From assembly GCA_945883815.1 (NCBI GenBank), contig CAMCYJ010000004.1, positions 1 to 64,000 of the forward strand: a stretch of 64,000 nt of DNA, given 5' to 3'. Each line of letters starts with the position of its first letter. Positions within the stretch are counted from its first letter, which is position 1. A program made the position numbers and the translations under genes. The notes under the pieces were generated by a model. It was given only the letters and a program-made list of their open reading frames with translations. It had not been told where the DNA came from and did not search any database. The stretch comes from Akkermansia muciniphila (GTDB lineage: Bacteria > Verrucomicrobiota > Verrucomicrobiia > Limisphaerales > UBA9464). Below, piece after piece: positions 36,414-45,604 of this stretch.

Positions 36414-38030
36414 GTGCCGAAGCCCTCGCGTCTCCAACAAATCCAGGCTGATGTCGCGGCCACCTTCCGCGACGGTGTACCGGCCCATCCGGATCCCGAG
36501 TCCCTGTCTGCGTTCCACAAGTTCACCCACTTCTGGGCTTTGGTGGTCCGATTCTTCTGGAAGAACCGCTGCCAAGTCCGGGCCTCGGCCCTGGCCTACA
36601 CCACGCTGATGGCCCTCGTCCCATTGCTGGCGGTGGCGGTCAGCATGCTGGCGATCTTCCAAATCGACAACGCCAAGAATGCCATCGATCACTGGATCTC
36701 TCAATTGGTCCAACATGTGGCTCCGACGTTGGGGTCGTCGGGGCAACAGGCAGCCAATGTTTTTCAAAAACCAGCGGTCACCAATATCGTCTACTCCGTC
36801 TCCAATGTGGCTCCGATGTTGAAGTTGTCCGGGCAACAGGCAGCCGATGCTTTCCAAAAACCCGAGGTCGCCAATATCGTCAACTCCGTCTCCAATGCGG
36901 CTCTTACGTTGAGGTCGTCGGGGCAACAAGGAGCCGACGCTTTCCAAAAAGCGGTAGTCTCCAATATTGTCAGTTCCGTCTCTGAGATCCGATTCGGCAC
37001 CATCGGCGTCACGGCGATGATCGGCTTGGTCTTTGCCGCCATTTCCCTAATGCGGACCATCGAAGCCGCGTTCAACGACATCTGGGGAGTCACCCGTTCC
37101 CGGTCCTGGTGGAATAGCATTCTTCTTTACTGGGGTGTTCTGACCCTCGGGCCGGCGGTCCTGGCTTTGGTCACCACCTCCAGTTATGTCCGAGCCACTT
37201 TCGACCAGGTCGAATGGATGCAGAAACTCCCGATCTTGGGCATTCTCAATACTGCGCTCCTGCCCATCATCACCCTGACGATTGCCTTTGGCTTGTTCTA
37301 CCTCTTGATGCCCAATACCCGGGTCGACCCCCGATCGGCGGCGGTCGGAGCAGCGGTGGCGGCCACCCTGTGGTGGGGAAACACCCAACTGGGAGCTCTC
37401 TACAATACCCGGGTGGTCACCTACTCCAAGATCTATGGATCCCTGGGCGCGGTGCCTCTGTTCCTCCTTGGACTCTACTTTTCGTGGCTGATCCTGCTCT
37501 TTGGATCACAAGTGGCCTACGTCTTCCAAAACCGAGGCGCTTACCTTCAGGACCGTCAGGCCGAGTCCATTCACCAGAACGGTCGCGAATTCGCCGCATT
37601 GCGTCTCATGACCGCCATTGGAATGTACTTCCAACGGGGCGAGCGCCCTCCTGCCGCTTCGTCCCTGGCCAACCAGCTGGGTATCCCTCCCAAGCTCGCC
37701 GCATCGCTGCTCCGTTCGCTGACCTCCTCTGGCCTGTTGCACGAAACCTCGGGTGCCGAAGCCGCCTTTGTTCCGGCCAAACCCCTGAACGAGGTCTCCC
37801 TTCATTCCATCTTGCTGGCCATCCGGACTGCGCATGGAAGGGATCTTTCCACCGCCGAAGATGCCGGTCGCCAGCCGGTGACTCAGGCCCTGGATGCGGT
37901 TCGAAAGGCTGAAAACTCCATGGCCTCCACCCTCTCGTTGGCCCAACTGGTAGGTGAAGCTCTTGAAGCAGCCAAAGCTTCCAAGTCGAAGCTCCAGGAC
38001 CCGTTGGCAAGTCCCTCGTCGATGTCCTGA
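36414..38030 (+). CDS. YihY/BrkB-family inner-membrane protein with internal 30-residue repeats
   Basis: 538 residues from GTG 36414. The first membrane helix region carries the family motif RASALAYTTLMALVPLLAVAVSML. Further helices: IGVTAMIGLVFAAISLMRTIE, NSILLYWGVLTLGPAVLALV, NTALLPIITLTIAFGLFYLLM, and LGAVPLFLLGLYFSWLILLFG with GSQVAYVFQNR. The loop after helix 1 holds three tandem 30-residue repeats. The C-terminal cytoplasmic part (about 390-470) looks like a winged helix (ASSLANQLGIPPKLAASLLR), seen in some longer family members. The family was once called RNase BN, but that activity is not supported; function unresolved. Confidence 0.9.
   Translation: MPKPSRLQQIQADVAATFRDGVPAHPDPESLSAFHKFTHFWALVVRFFWKNRCQVRASALAYTTLMALVPLLAVAVSMLAIFQIDNAKNAIDHWISQLVQHVAPTLGSSGQQAANVFQKPAVTNIVYSVSNVAPMLKLSGQQAADAFQKPEVANIVNSVSNAALTLRSSGQQGADAFQKAVVSNIVSSVSEIRFGTIGVTAMIGLVFAAISLMRTIEAAFNDIWGVTRSRSWWNSILLYWGVLTLGPAVLALVTTSSYVRATFDQVEWMQKLPILGILNTALLPIITLTIAFGLFYLLMPNTRVDPRSAAVGAAVAATLWWGNTQLGALYNTRVVTYSKIYGSLGAVPLFLLGLYFSWLILLFGSQVAYVFQNRGAYLQDRQAESIHQNGREFAALRLMTAIGMYFQRGERPPAASSLANQLGIPPKLAASLLRSLTSSGLLHETSGAEAAFVPAKPLNEVSLHSILLAIRTAHGRDLSTAEDAGRQPVTQALDAVRKAENSMASTLSLAQLVGEALEAAKASKSKLQDPLASPSSMS
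36717..36986 (+). repeat. Three in-frame 90-bp tandem repeats in the yihY-like gene
   Basis: Units 36717-36806, 36807-36896 and 36897-36986 encode VAPTLGSSGQQAANVFQKPA.., VAPMLKLSGQQAADAFQKPE.. and AALTLRSSGQQGADAFQKAV.., each 30 residues ending NIVxSVSN/E. DNA identity between units is high (shared gggcaaca, gctttccaaaaa, ccaatat.gtc), indicating recent duplication. Confidence 0.93.
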
Positions 38031-38073
38031 CGTCTCAACGGCCCGGCACTCCGCGCCGGCTCCGCTGCCAGAG

Positions 38074-38847
38074 TCATCGAGGAACTGGACCGTCAAACGC
38101 CAGCTCGGTTTTGGTCCCGCGGACGTCGTCGACCATGCTCACACTGCAAGTCCATCGGTCGGCCTGCTCTCGAAACTGGGTGATCGAGAAATGCTTGAGC
38201 CGAACCTTGCGCGCGTCATAGACCTCGGCACTCAGGACCACTCCGAGCTTTTCGTCTATCCAGGACTTCACCGAGGCCGGTCCCTGGGATTTCTTGGAGA
38301 CGCTTTCCAGCACTTGACACCACCTTCCATTACTCAATTCTCGACCGATTAGGCGTTGTTCTGGCCAATGGAGAAATTCCATGCCTAATTCATGGAGTAA
38401 AAAATCACTGTTTGCGATAGCTCGATCACCGGACGCTAAGACCTCCTTGGCGGGTGATTTCCCGGGTGCTTCCACACGCGCTTCGAAGGTGGGAGGGCCC
38501 TGGGTACTGTAGTGGATTCTTGAAATCTCCCCGGCGCCGTTTGCGCCATCGCCTCCCACTTGATATTCCACCGACCAGCCACCCTTTCCGGGTTGGGTGA
38601 TCACTGTGACCGGAACCTGACGACGTCCCTCCCGATTACGGATCTTCAAGACCGCCTGATTGGTCGACGGCTCTCCGGGAGCCACCGTTCGCAACCGTTG
38701 GGCCCACTCGCGTCCCTGGGCTTCCGCGGTGTCTTCGGCACCCGCTGCCGACAACCCACCGATACAGACGGCCAGAATCCTGATGCAGGCCAAAAACGAA
38801 TCGAGAATCCGGCTCTTTGCCGTCCCTGTTGGAGACAGGAAGCTCAT
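38074..38847 (-). CDS. LolA-like outer-membrane lipoprotein-sorting domain protein
   Basis: 257 residues with an N-terminal hydrophobic export segment (FLACIRILAVCIGGLSAAGA). The mature part has the LolA_like pattern: MEFLHWPEQRLIGRELSNGR, then WCQVLESVSKK and VKSWIDEKLGVVLSAEVYDA, in which a Trp-Ile-Asp strand precedes an Asp/Lys strand pair. Proteins of this group are annotated outer-membrane lipoprotein-sorting protein by fold; actual lipoprotein carriage is unproven. The start overlaps the stop of a small membrane-protein gene (38844-38847). Confidence 0.72.
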   Translation of the reverse strand: MSFLSPTGTAKSRILDSFLACIRILAVCIGGLSAAGAEDTAEAQGREWAQRLRTVAPGEPSTNQAVLKIRNREGRRQVPVTVITQPGKGGWSVEYQVGGDGANGAGEISRIHYSTQGPPTFEARVEAPGKSPAKEVLASGDRAIANSDFLLHELGMEFLHWPEQRLIGRELSNGRWCQVLESVSKKSQGPASVKSWIDEKLGVVLSAEVYDARKVRLKHFSITQFREQADRWTCSVSMVDDVRGTKTELAFDGPVPR

Positions 38848-39065
38848 CGGAGAATCACCTGGGGTCGCTCTCCGCGTCGACCGTGCACGATCAATCCGGC
38901 CCCTTTATGGGATGACGAGCCTCCCGAACAGCCACACCCTCCCTCACGACTCCCCAGCCGACGGCGCCACCGTTGCGGTGCCCACCGGGCCCAGAGAAAG
39001 AACCCCAGCGTGATTCCCACCACGCCCAGAGCAGCCAGTTTCTGCCAGTCCATACGTCGCAGCAT
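38844..39065 (-). CDS. Small Cys-rich single-pass membrane protein
   Basis: About 73 residues from ATG 39065 (ATG 39053 is an alternative; the longer ORF-track start is unlikely). One membrane helix (LAALGVVGITLGFFLWARW), then a basic stretch and GGCGCSGGSSSHKGAG, ending RPQVILR. The helix plus Cys-rich tail recalls small FeoB-associated proteins, but there is no feo gene here. The ATGA junction with the LolA-like gene is the main support for it being real. Confidence 0.5.
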   Translation of the reverse strand: MLRRMDWQKLAALGVVGITLGFFLWARWAPQRWRRRLGSREGGCGCSGGSSSHKGAGLIVHGRRGERPQVILR

Positions 39066-39162
39066 AACGGCCGCTACCTGAGGATCAACCCCAGGCGTCA
39101 GCACCGACGTTTGGCACTTCCATACGGTTGACCTGTTGGCTGGGCATGATTGGCTGTCCGAC

Positions 39163-39549
39163 ATGCAACCCTCCTTCATGAATTGGATCCGCAACCCGGG
39201 AGGGTGGTTGGCCGCAGGGATCGCTCTCTTCGGCGCGTTGTTGGCCCTTGTCGGCTGCTCGGCATCCTCCAGATCCCGGGTGCTCATGCCAGCTCCCGAC
39301 TTTCCCGCCGTCATACGCCCTCTGGATGCCAGCGTGGGTTCCGTGGTTCTGGTCAATGAGCGACTCCGATTTGTGGTCTTGGATTACTCCTTCAGCACCC
39401 TGCCGCCCACCGGTTCCTTTCTGGAAGTCTATCGCTCCTCCAATCGCGTGGGCCGAGTTCGATTGTCCCGTTGGAGCAATCCTACCACCGCCGCCGCGGA
39501 TTTCGTGGAAGGGATCCCCCAAGTGGGCGACACCGCTCGGCCCGATTGA
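39163..39549 (+). CDS. Small putative lipoprotein
   Basis: 128 residues from ATG 39163; ATG 39178 is also possible. Signal with lipobox (GIALFGALLALVGCSASS), cleavage before Cys. The mature domain (SVVLVNERLRFVVLDYSFST, then GSFLEVYRSSNRVGRVRLSR and AADFVEGIPQVGD) is a small beta-barrel-like domain I recall from other verrucomicrobial lipoproteins of unknown role. It overlaps no other likely gene and precedes the cytochrome gene by a few bases on the same strand. Confidence 0.7.
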   Translation: MQPSFMNWIRNPGGWLAAGIALFGALLALVGCSASSRSRVLMPAPDFPAVIRPLDASVGSVVLVNERLRFVVLDYSFSTLPPTGSFLEVYRSSNRVGRVRLSRWSNPTTAAADFVEGIPQVGDTARPD

Positions 39550-39555
39550 TGGCGT

Positions 39556-41607
39556 GTGAGCCGGTTATCCCAGCCCTTCTTGCTGATCCGAAGGGAGGCT
39601 CGCTTGACCCGTCATTGGGGCAGTCTCTACGCTGTGGACGTGCGTTGCTTTTGCCTCTTTGTTCGCAATGTGTTGCTGCTCTCCGCGGTCTGCCTAGGGC
39701 TCGTCGGCCGGGATGGCCTGATGGCTGCCGAAGCTTCGGCTGGTTTGGCTCAGACACTGCGTTCGGGAACATCGTCCGATCACCGCTCCGCCGACGGGAT
39801 CGCCTTGTTCGTGCCTTCCGGTGAATCTGCGACCCCTTTTCTGGTTGCAGGGCCGTTCACCTCGGTCTGGTCCGGAGAGCTGTCCGTCGATCTTCGGGGC
39901 GAGTACTCCTTCCATGGCCTCTTCACCGGGCACCTCAAGGTTTCCATCAATGATGCCGTTGTCCTCGATGCCGACGGCAAAAGCCCGACTTGGATCGACA
40001 GCGCGAAGGTCCGACTGAACAAGGGGGCCAACAAAATCATCGCCGAATACTCGGCGCCGAAATCCGGAGAGTCTCTGGTGCGGGTCTATTGGTCTGGCAA
40101 GGAGGTTCCTTTCAATCCCATCCCTGTCGCTGCCCTGAGTCACTCTGCCAGCGCCGAAATCGCCTCGGCCAACCAACTGCGTCGCGGCCGACATTTGTTT
40201 GCTGAGCTCCGATGCGCGCAGTGTCACACCACCCCTGGCGGCATGCCGGATCTGGCCGCCGACGCTCCAGCCTTCGGTGGCATCGGCTCACGGCGGCATT
40301 CGACGTGGTTGGCTCAATGGATTGCGAACCCGGAATCTCAGCGACCCGGCTCTCCCATGCCCGCCCTCTTCCACGGAGCGGACGCCGCCACCCACTCCGA
40401 CGCCATTGCCGCGTTTCTCTGTTCACTCAAGGCGGCCAACCCTCCTTCACCGGCTCCCACTTCGACAACCGAACTCGTGGAGGCTGGCAAGTCCCTGTAT
40501 GAAAAACTCCACTGTGTCGCCTGCCACGTGGCTCCTGACGATGGCAAGGCCGACCCGGCCAAAATCTCCCAAAAACAAGTACTGGCGAAATTCAAGCCGG
40601 GGGCCCTGATCGGCTTCCTACGAAAGCCCTCCGAACACTTCGCGTGGATTGGCATGCCCGACTTCAAGCTCTCCACCGAAGAAGCCTCCCAGTTGGCGGC
40701 CTACCTCGAATCGGCCGCAGACAAACCGTCTGAACGGTCCATCCCGTCCGATGAAGCATTGATCCTCAAGGGCAAGAACTTGGTCCAGAGCTCCGGCTGC
40801 CTCAACTGTCACACTCTCGATATCCCCAACACCTACAAAGCCCCGGCCCTCGTCTCGCTCAAGCCCGAGGCATGGTCGGCCGGTTGCTTGGCTGCCTCGC
40901 CAGCCCCCGAATCCAAAGCTCCACGCTATGCGCTCTCCGCTGCCGATCGACAAGCCCTGGCAGCCTTCGGTCGGACCGACCGCTCCTCGCTCACCCGACA
41001 CACGGCTGCGGACTTCCTCGAACGGCAGTCGGTCTCCCTCAATTGCCGGGAATGCCACGGAAAGTTCGAAGGCTTCCCCGCGTGGGAGCTCCTCGGCGGT
41101 AAACTCAAGCCCGAGTGGGCCAGCGGCTTCATCGGTGGATCCGAATCCTGGAAGCCCCGCCCGTGGTTGGAATCCCGAATGCCCGCTTTCCCAACCCACG
41201 CTGCTCTTCTGGGTCAAGGGTTGGCCACGGCCCATGGATTGGCTCCGATGACCACGGCGGACGATGCTCCCGATGCCGAATTGGCCAAGGTGGGCCTCAA
41301 GCTAGTCGGCTCCTCCGGGGGCTTCGCCTGCATCTCCTGTCACAGCATCGGCGACATTGGAGCCACGCAAGTCTTCGAGGCACCAGGGATTAACTTGGCC
41401 CACTCGTTTGAACGACTGCAGCCCGACTTCTATCGCCGCTGGTTGCGCAATCCGGTATCGTTGGATCCCAATTCTAAAATGCCCGCTTACTTTGATGAAG
41501 ACGGCAAGAGCGCTCTGGCCGATGTGCTGGAAGGCGATGGACCCAAGACCATTCGCGCGCTCTGGGAATACATCCGACTCGGTGCCAAGATGCCCAAGCC
41601 GGAATAG
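39556..41607 (+). CDS. Exported pentahaem c-type cytochrome with PA14-like N-terminal domain
   Basis: 683 residues from GTG 39556; a GTG at 39640 just before the signal (LFVRNVLLLSAVCLGLVG) is equally plausible. Residues about 75-185 form a PA14-like beta domain (FTSVWSGELSVDLRGEYSFH, LKVSINDAVVLDADGKSP). Five haem-binding CXXCH motifs follow: CAQCH 220, CVACH 320, CLNCH 415, CRECH 497, CISCH 592. They lie in repeated cytochrome c domains with distal Met candidates (GSPMPALF, IGMPDF, SRMPAF, SKMPAYF). Such proteins in planctomycetes and verrucomicrobia are periplasmic, often linked to carbohydrate oxidation. Electron partner unknown. Confidence 0.88.
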   Translation: MSRLSQPFLLIRREARLTRHWGSLYAVDVRCFCLFVRNVLLLSAVCLGLVGRDGLMAAEASAGLAQTLRSGTSSDHRSADGIALFVPSGESATPFLVAGPFTSVWSGELSVDLRGEYSFHGLFTGHLKVSINDAVVLDADGKSPTWIDSAKVRLNKGANKIIAEYSAPKSGESLVRVYWSGKEVPFNPIPVAALSHSASAEIASANQLRRGRHLFAELRCAQCHTTPGGMPDLAADAPAFGGIGSRRHSTWLAQWIANPESQRPGSPMPALFHGADAATHSDAIAAFLCSLKAANPPSPAPTSTTELVEAGKSLYEKLHCVACHVAPDDGKADPAKISQKQVLAKFKPGALIGFLRKPSEHFAWIGMPDFKLSTEEASQLAAYLESAADKPSERSIPSDEALILKGKNLVQSSGCLNCHTLDIPNTYKAPALVSLKPEAWSAGCLAASPAPESKAPRYALSAADRQALAAFGRTDRSSLTRHTAADFLERQSVSLNCRECHGKFEGFPAWELLGGKLKPEWASGFIGGSESWKPRPWLESRMPAFPTHAALLGQGLATAHGLAPMTTADDAPDAELAKVGLKLVGSSGGFACISCHSIGDIGATQVFEAPGINLAHSFERLQPDFYRRWLRNPVSLDPNSKMPAYFDEDGKSALADVLEGDGPKTIRALWEYIRLGAKMPKPE

Positions 41608-41784
41608 TCGGTCCTGGGTTTCCGTGTCCCTAATGGAGCCCCGGGCCATAACGGTGCCGGGGTGCTGCTCAACCAACCTAAAGCCGTGACTGGATGGGCC
41701 TCCAGCCGGCATCACTGACGGATTCACTGACAATTACTCCGGCGGAGGATTCGTCACGCCGCCCGATTCAACGCCTGAACCGAG

Positions 41785-42669
41785 TTACCAGCTCACACCC
41801 TCGAGGTACTTCAGGGACTGCGGGATTTGCTCCACGCTGGAGGCCGATTCGTCCTCGATGAAGTAGTGCTTCACGCCAGACTTCTTGGCTGCCTTGAGGA
41901 TCTTGGGCCAGTCCATTTGACCCGTGCCCAGAGCCACGTCGTTGTTGGGATCGGTTCCCCCATTGTGGAAACCCGTCGGCACACCCTTCTTCAAATCCTT
42001 CAAGTGCATCAACTCCCAACGCCCGGGATACTTGGCCAACCAAGCCGCGGGATCTTCTCCCGGATACTGGACCCACAGGATGTCCATTTCGAAGGCCACG
42101 TACCGTGAGTCTGTTTCTTGGATAAGAACGTCCATCGCCTTTCTGCCTGAGGAGTCGCGATGTTTGAATTCATAGCCATGGCTGTGATAGAACACCTTGA
42201 TTCCATGGGCGGCCAGCGCTTTGCCTGCCTTGTTGAAATCGTCTGCTGCCTTGTGAGCGGCCTCGATGTCGAACTCTCCCTTGCCCTTGATCCACGCCGC
42301 CCCCACGTACCGGATGCCCAAGTCCTGACATTCCTTGGCTACCGCCTCGGTGTCGCCCGTGATGCGATCCATTGGGAAATGCCCCGCAATGGGCTTGAGA
42401 CCCGCCTGGTCGAGCATTTGGCGGAATGCCGGATTCTTGATGTTGTAGTTGCCGGCCAGCTCGACCTCCTGAATTCCGAATCCCTTCACTGTTCCGATGG
42501 TCTGAGGAACATTGCGGGTAAACTGGGCTCGAAGGCTATACAGCTGAATGCCAACAGGACCTCGGAAGTTGGAACCGGTACCGACAGTCGCGGTGTGAGT
42601 CGAGCAGCCTACGGTGACCCAAGCGGCCACCAGTGCAGTCCAGACATGCGGACGAAACGAAGTCTTCAT
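41785..42669 (-). CDS. Sugar phosphate isomerase/epimerase-family lipoprotein
   Basis: 294 residues. N-terminal lipoprotein signal (VWTALVAAWVTVGCSTHTA), then a xylose-isomerase-like TIM barrel: GPVGIQLYSLRAQFTRNVPQ, KGFGIQEVELAGNYNIKNPA, KVFYHSHGYEFKHRDSSGRK, VAFEMDILWVQYPGEDPAAW and MHLKDLKKG. The His/Glu/Asp metal ligands of the family are present (H in HSHG, E in FEMD, H in MHLKD, E near IEDE). Secreted members are abundant in PVC bacteria; the sugar is not known. Monocistronic. Confidence 0.88.
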   Translation of the reverse strand: MKTSFRPHVWTALVAAWVTVGCSTHTATVGTGSNFRGPVGIQLYSLRAQFTRNVPQTIGTVKGFGIQEVELAGNYNIKNPAFRQMLDQAGLKPIAGHFPMDRITGDTEAVAKECQDLGIRYVGAAWIKGKGEFDIEAAHKAADDFNKAGKALAAHGIKVFYHSHGYEFKHRDSSGRKAMDVLIQETDSRYVAFEMDILWVQYPGEDPAAWLAKYPGRWELMHLKDLKKGVPTGFHNGGTDPNNDVALGTGQMDWPKILKAAKKSGVKHYFIEDESASSVEQIPQSLKYLEGVSW

Positions 42670-42762
42670 GGAAGAGCCCGAGTCAACCGCATCCGGGCCC
42701 TAACACGCAACCGGGGAATGTGGCACTTAGGCCACAATTCCCCTCCCCGACGCCGACTGACT

Positions 42763-43878
42763 TCAGCTCATGCGCATCGGCATGATCACGTACAAAAACG
42801 GCTCGTTGGTCTTGAGAACCCCCGGGCTGAGCTCGTCGATGAGTTCGAAATAAACCTCATCGGTGTCCAAGGCTTTCAGAGGATCCATGAGGTACCCTGG
42901 GTTGAATGCGATGGCGAAATCCTTGCCTTGATACTTGATGGCCACCGTCTGACGAGCCTCACCCACCTCGGGGGCGTTGGCCGTGATGGCCAACTGATTG
43001 CGGCTAAAGGTCAGCTTAACCGAGTTTTGCTTGTCGGTGGTCATGATCTCGGCCAGCCGGAGCGACTTCAGAAACTCTTCGCGATTGAGCGGCACCCGCT
43101 CCAACGGTTCGGCAGGGATGACCTGGCGGTAATTCGGATAAACTCCATCCACCAGCTTGGTGACCAGGATTGCCGAGACGGCGCCTTCCGTAGCGGGCTG
43201 TGTGGCGAAGGACGCCTGATTCTCGGTGAACTTGACCTCGACGTTGCCGCCCCCTTGCAGCAATCGGGTCAACTCATTGATGGCTTTGGTGGGTAAAATG
43301 AAGTCGGCCTGATTGTCGGCTGAGATTTCCAGTTCTTCTTCGCAGAGAGCCAGTCGACGTCCGTCGGTCGCGACCAAGATGAGCTTGTTCTCCTTGAGGC
43401 TGAAGTAGATCCCGTTGAGCACGAAACGGCTTTCGTCGGTAGAAACGGCAAAACTCGTCTTTCGCAGCATCCCTTTCAGTTTGTCCTGAGGGATGACTAC
43501 CGTGCGGTTCTGCGCGAAAACCGGCAACGGCGGGAACTCTTCGGCGGCCAGACCGTTCACTTTGAAGAACGCGCTACCAGCCCGAATCGAGGCCACCGAC
43601 TTCTCATCAATTTCGATCTCGATGTCCGTGGACATCAGTTCTCGAGTGATATCGACCAACTTCTTCACAGGCAGTGTTGCCCGACCCGATTGTTGGACAT
43701 TCGCGGCGACCGAGCAGGTTATCGTTACATCGAGATCGGTGGCGGTCAGCGATAGGCGCCGATCACCGGTCTCCAACAGAACATTGGACAGGATCGGGAG
43801 CGTCGATCGCGACCCGACGATGTTCTGAACGGCCTGAAGGCCAACGAGCAGCTGATCCTTGGCGATCGTTAGTTTCAT
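42763..43878 (-). CDS. dnaN: DNA polymerase III beta subunit (sliding clamp)
   Basis: 371 residues, three-domain clamp that tethers the replicase. Start MKLTIAKDQLLVGLQAVQNIV, then STLPILSNVLLETGDRRLSL, VATDGRRLALCEEELEISAD, and the C-terminus YVIMPMRMS matching the family's VMPMRL ending. Full length. It is not next to dnaA or recF, unlike the common dnaA-dnaN-recF-gyrB order, though mnmG and two parS sites are within 10 kb. A 15-bp palindrome lies 39 bp before the start. Confidence 0.97.
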   Translation of the reverse strand: MKLTIAKDQLLVGLQAVQNIVGSRSTLPILSNVLLETGDRRLSLTATDLDVTITCSVAANVQQSGRATLPVKKLVDITRELMSTDIEIEIDEKSVASIRAGSAFFKVNGLAAEEFPPLPVFAQNRTVVIPQDKLKGMLRKTSFAVSTDESRFVLNGIYFSLKENKLILVATDGRRLALCEEELEISADNQADFILPTKAINELTRLLQGGGNVEVKFTENQASFATQPATEGAVSAILVTKLVDGVYPNYRQVIPAEPLERVPLNREEFLKSLRLAEIMTTDKQNSVKLTFSRNQLAITANAPEVGEARQTVAIKYQGKDFAIAFNPGYLMDPLKALDTDEVYFELIDELSPGVLKTNEPFLYVIMPMRMS

Positions 43879-43916
43879 GTTTGGCTTACTATCAATGGAG
43901 AGTCTTCAAAGAGAAA

Positions 43917-43931
43917 GTCCTTAGTAAGGAC
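43917..43931. promoter_or_regulatory. Palindrome in the dnaN upstream region
   Basis: GTCCTTAGTAAGGAC, a perfect 7-bp inverted repeat around one base, 39 bp upstream of the dnaN ATG in the divergent gap with the pterin dehydratase gene. The same gap holds two copies of CAAAGTTTG (44023-44031 and 44081-44089). Candidate operator; regulator unknown. Confidence 0.35.
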
Positions 43932-44151
43932 GGTGAACAAACCGTACAACCATCGCAAACCCCGTCAAACAAGGCCGAAGAAAGATTTTACGACTGTGAA
44001 TCATTTTGGCAACAACCCGGGCCAAAGTTTGAAACCCCGTTTGTTGGGCCCTTGTTGGCATGGCTTTAGACTGTTGTTCCCAAAGTTTGGCCAAGAACTT
44101 CTTGAGCCGGGAGCTTGAACCCGACGCATTGGTTCGTACGGTAAGCACGCA

Positions 44152-44454
44152 ATGGAAGCGATAGACAGGGACAAGCCACCTCTGGTGCCGGGATGGACTT
44201 TGGAAGGTCAAGCATGGGTCCGAACCGAGGTTTTTCTGGATTTCCCAGCAGCCATGCGATGGGTGAATCAGGTCGCCCGACTGGCTGAGCAACGGAACCA
44301 TCATCCCGACATCGAAATTCATTGGAATCGAGTCACCTTGAGGCTGACGACGCATGAAACGGGAGGTTTGACCGACCGCGATAGGTCCTGGGCTCAGGCC
44401 GCGGAGACCGAATTAGCTCTCGAAGCTTCCGGTTCCCAGCCAACCAAGCAGTGA
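44152..44454 (+). CDS. 4a-hydroxytetrahydrobiopterin dehydratase (PCD/DCoH)
   Basis: 100 residues. The motif EQRNHHPDIEIHWNRVTLRL + TTHETGGLTDRD matches the PCD signature with its catalytic His-His-Pro and the later His and Asp. It dehydrates 4a-hydroxypterin to recycle the cofactor of aromatic amino-acid hydroxylases or acts in Moco-type pathways; no hydroxylase gene is nearby. The family name is secure, the pathway is not. Confidence 0.92.
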   Translation: MEAIDRDKPPLVPGWTLEGQAWVRTEVFLDFPAAMRWVNQVARLAEQRNHHPDIEIHWNRVTLRLTTHETGGLTDRDRSWAQAAETELALEASGSQPTKQ

Positions 44455-44489
44455 GGGCAGTTTTGCTGGGGGAGAGAGCCGCAAGCAAA

Positions 44490-45497
44490 TCAGTCACGGG
44501 TCAGAAAAAACCCGCGTTGCTTGGAGGTGATAGGATAACCAGCTCGTTCCAGAACTTGGAGCATGTCCTCCCACACCTTTCGCTTTTCGGATAAAGCCTG
44601 ATTTTGAAGCAGGTAAGCTGGATGATACGTCGGCATGAGAGGGATCCCTCGGTAATTTTGCCAAGAACCCCTGAGCTGGGTGATGGCGGCAGTGCCCTTA
44701 CCCAAAAGTCCTTGGACGGCGCTAGCGCCTAAAGCGACCAAAACTTGGGGGTGAACCAAGTCGATTTGCCGGTCGAGCCAGGGAAAGCATGAGGCCATTT
44801 CTTCGGGCTTTGGTTTGCGATTTCCAGTTGCTTCACCGGGAGTGTCCGGCCGGCATTTGAGAAGGTTGGCGATGTACACCGAATCACGGCTCAATCCCAT
44901 CGCAGTCAGAATCTTAGAGAACAGGTCACCGGCTGGACCCACAAATGGTTGCCCCCTGAGGTCCTCTTCGACACCCGGTGCCTCACCGACAAACAATATT
45001 CTGGATTGAATGTCACCAATCCCAAAGACCACCGAATGACGCGAGGCCACCAAATGGGAGCAGCGAGAACAGCCTAAAACCTGAGCCTGAAGTTCTGCCA
45101 TCGCCGACGCTCGGGCTTCCAGAGACAACGGAGCGGGCAACGCAACGGAAGCAGATGACGATTTCGAATTGGCAGATACGGACGGTTTGCCGGCAGCCGC
45201 CATGGACCATCGGGACAACGCAGCCTCGGAACGAACGGCAATCGGGACGACCGAGTCCCTTGAAGAGGAAGCGGTCGAACGCTCGGAAGTCACGGTTGGG
45301 CGAGTCGCTTCCGAAATCACCGGCGGAACAGTTCTTCCCGCATCGAGAGGCCTTGGCTGAGAAGCTCCCTTCAAGGGAGCGCTTCCCATGGAAAGGAGAG
45401 TCTCTCGGCGCACAGGAACCCAACTGACGCCTCGACCCTTCAAGTTCTCCAAGTGGGCTATGGTAGCATCCAACAATTGCGAGTAGGCGGAGGACAT
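44490..45497 (-). CDS. Uracil-DNA glycosylase, family 4 type
   Basis: 335 residues from ATG 45497. The C-terminal 200 residues are a family 4 (UDGa/iron-sulfur) domain: Cys pair in GCSRCSHL, RILFVGEAPGVEEDLRGQPF with VGPAGDLF, ANLLKCRPDTPGEATGNRKP, EEMASCFPWL (third and fourth Cys ligands), VLVALGASAVQGLLG and MPTYHPAYLL. It excises uracil from DNA. The first 125 residues are Ser/Pro/Ala-rich and probably disordered, a common N-terminal extension in this family. Convergent with the PCD gene, divergent from pyk. Confidence 0.93.
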   Translation of the reverse strand: MSSAYSQLLDATIAHLENLKGRGVSWVPVRRETLLSMGSAPLKGASQPRPLDAGRTVPPVISEATRPTVTSERSTASSSRDSVVPIAVRSEAALSRWSMAAAGKPSVSANSKSSSASVALPAPLSLEARASAMAELQAQVLGCSRCSHLVASRHSVVFGIGDIQSRILFVGEAPGVEEDLRGQPFVGPAGDLFSKILTAMGLSRDSVYIANLLKCRPDTPGEATGNRKPKPEEMASCFPWLDRQIDLVHPQVLVALGASAVQGLLGKGTAAITQLRGSWQNYRGIPLMPTYHPAYLLQNQALSEKRKVWEDMLQVLERAGYPITSKQRGFFLTRD

Positions 45498-45604
45498 CGA
45501 ATCTGAAAACGACAGTCCAACCAATCGGACTCTTTGCCAAGCGCCGTTGACCGGGCTCCAGATCGGGTGATGCTCCTGCCAGACAACCATCCAACAGCAG
45601 ATCC

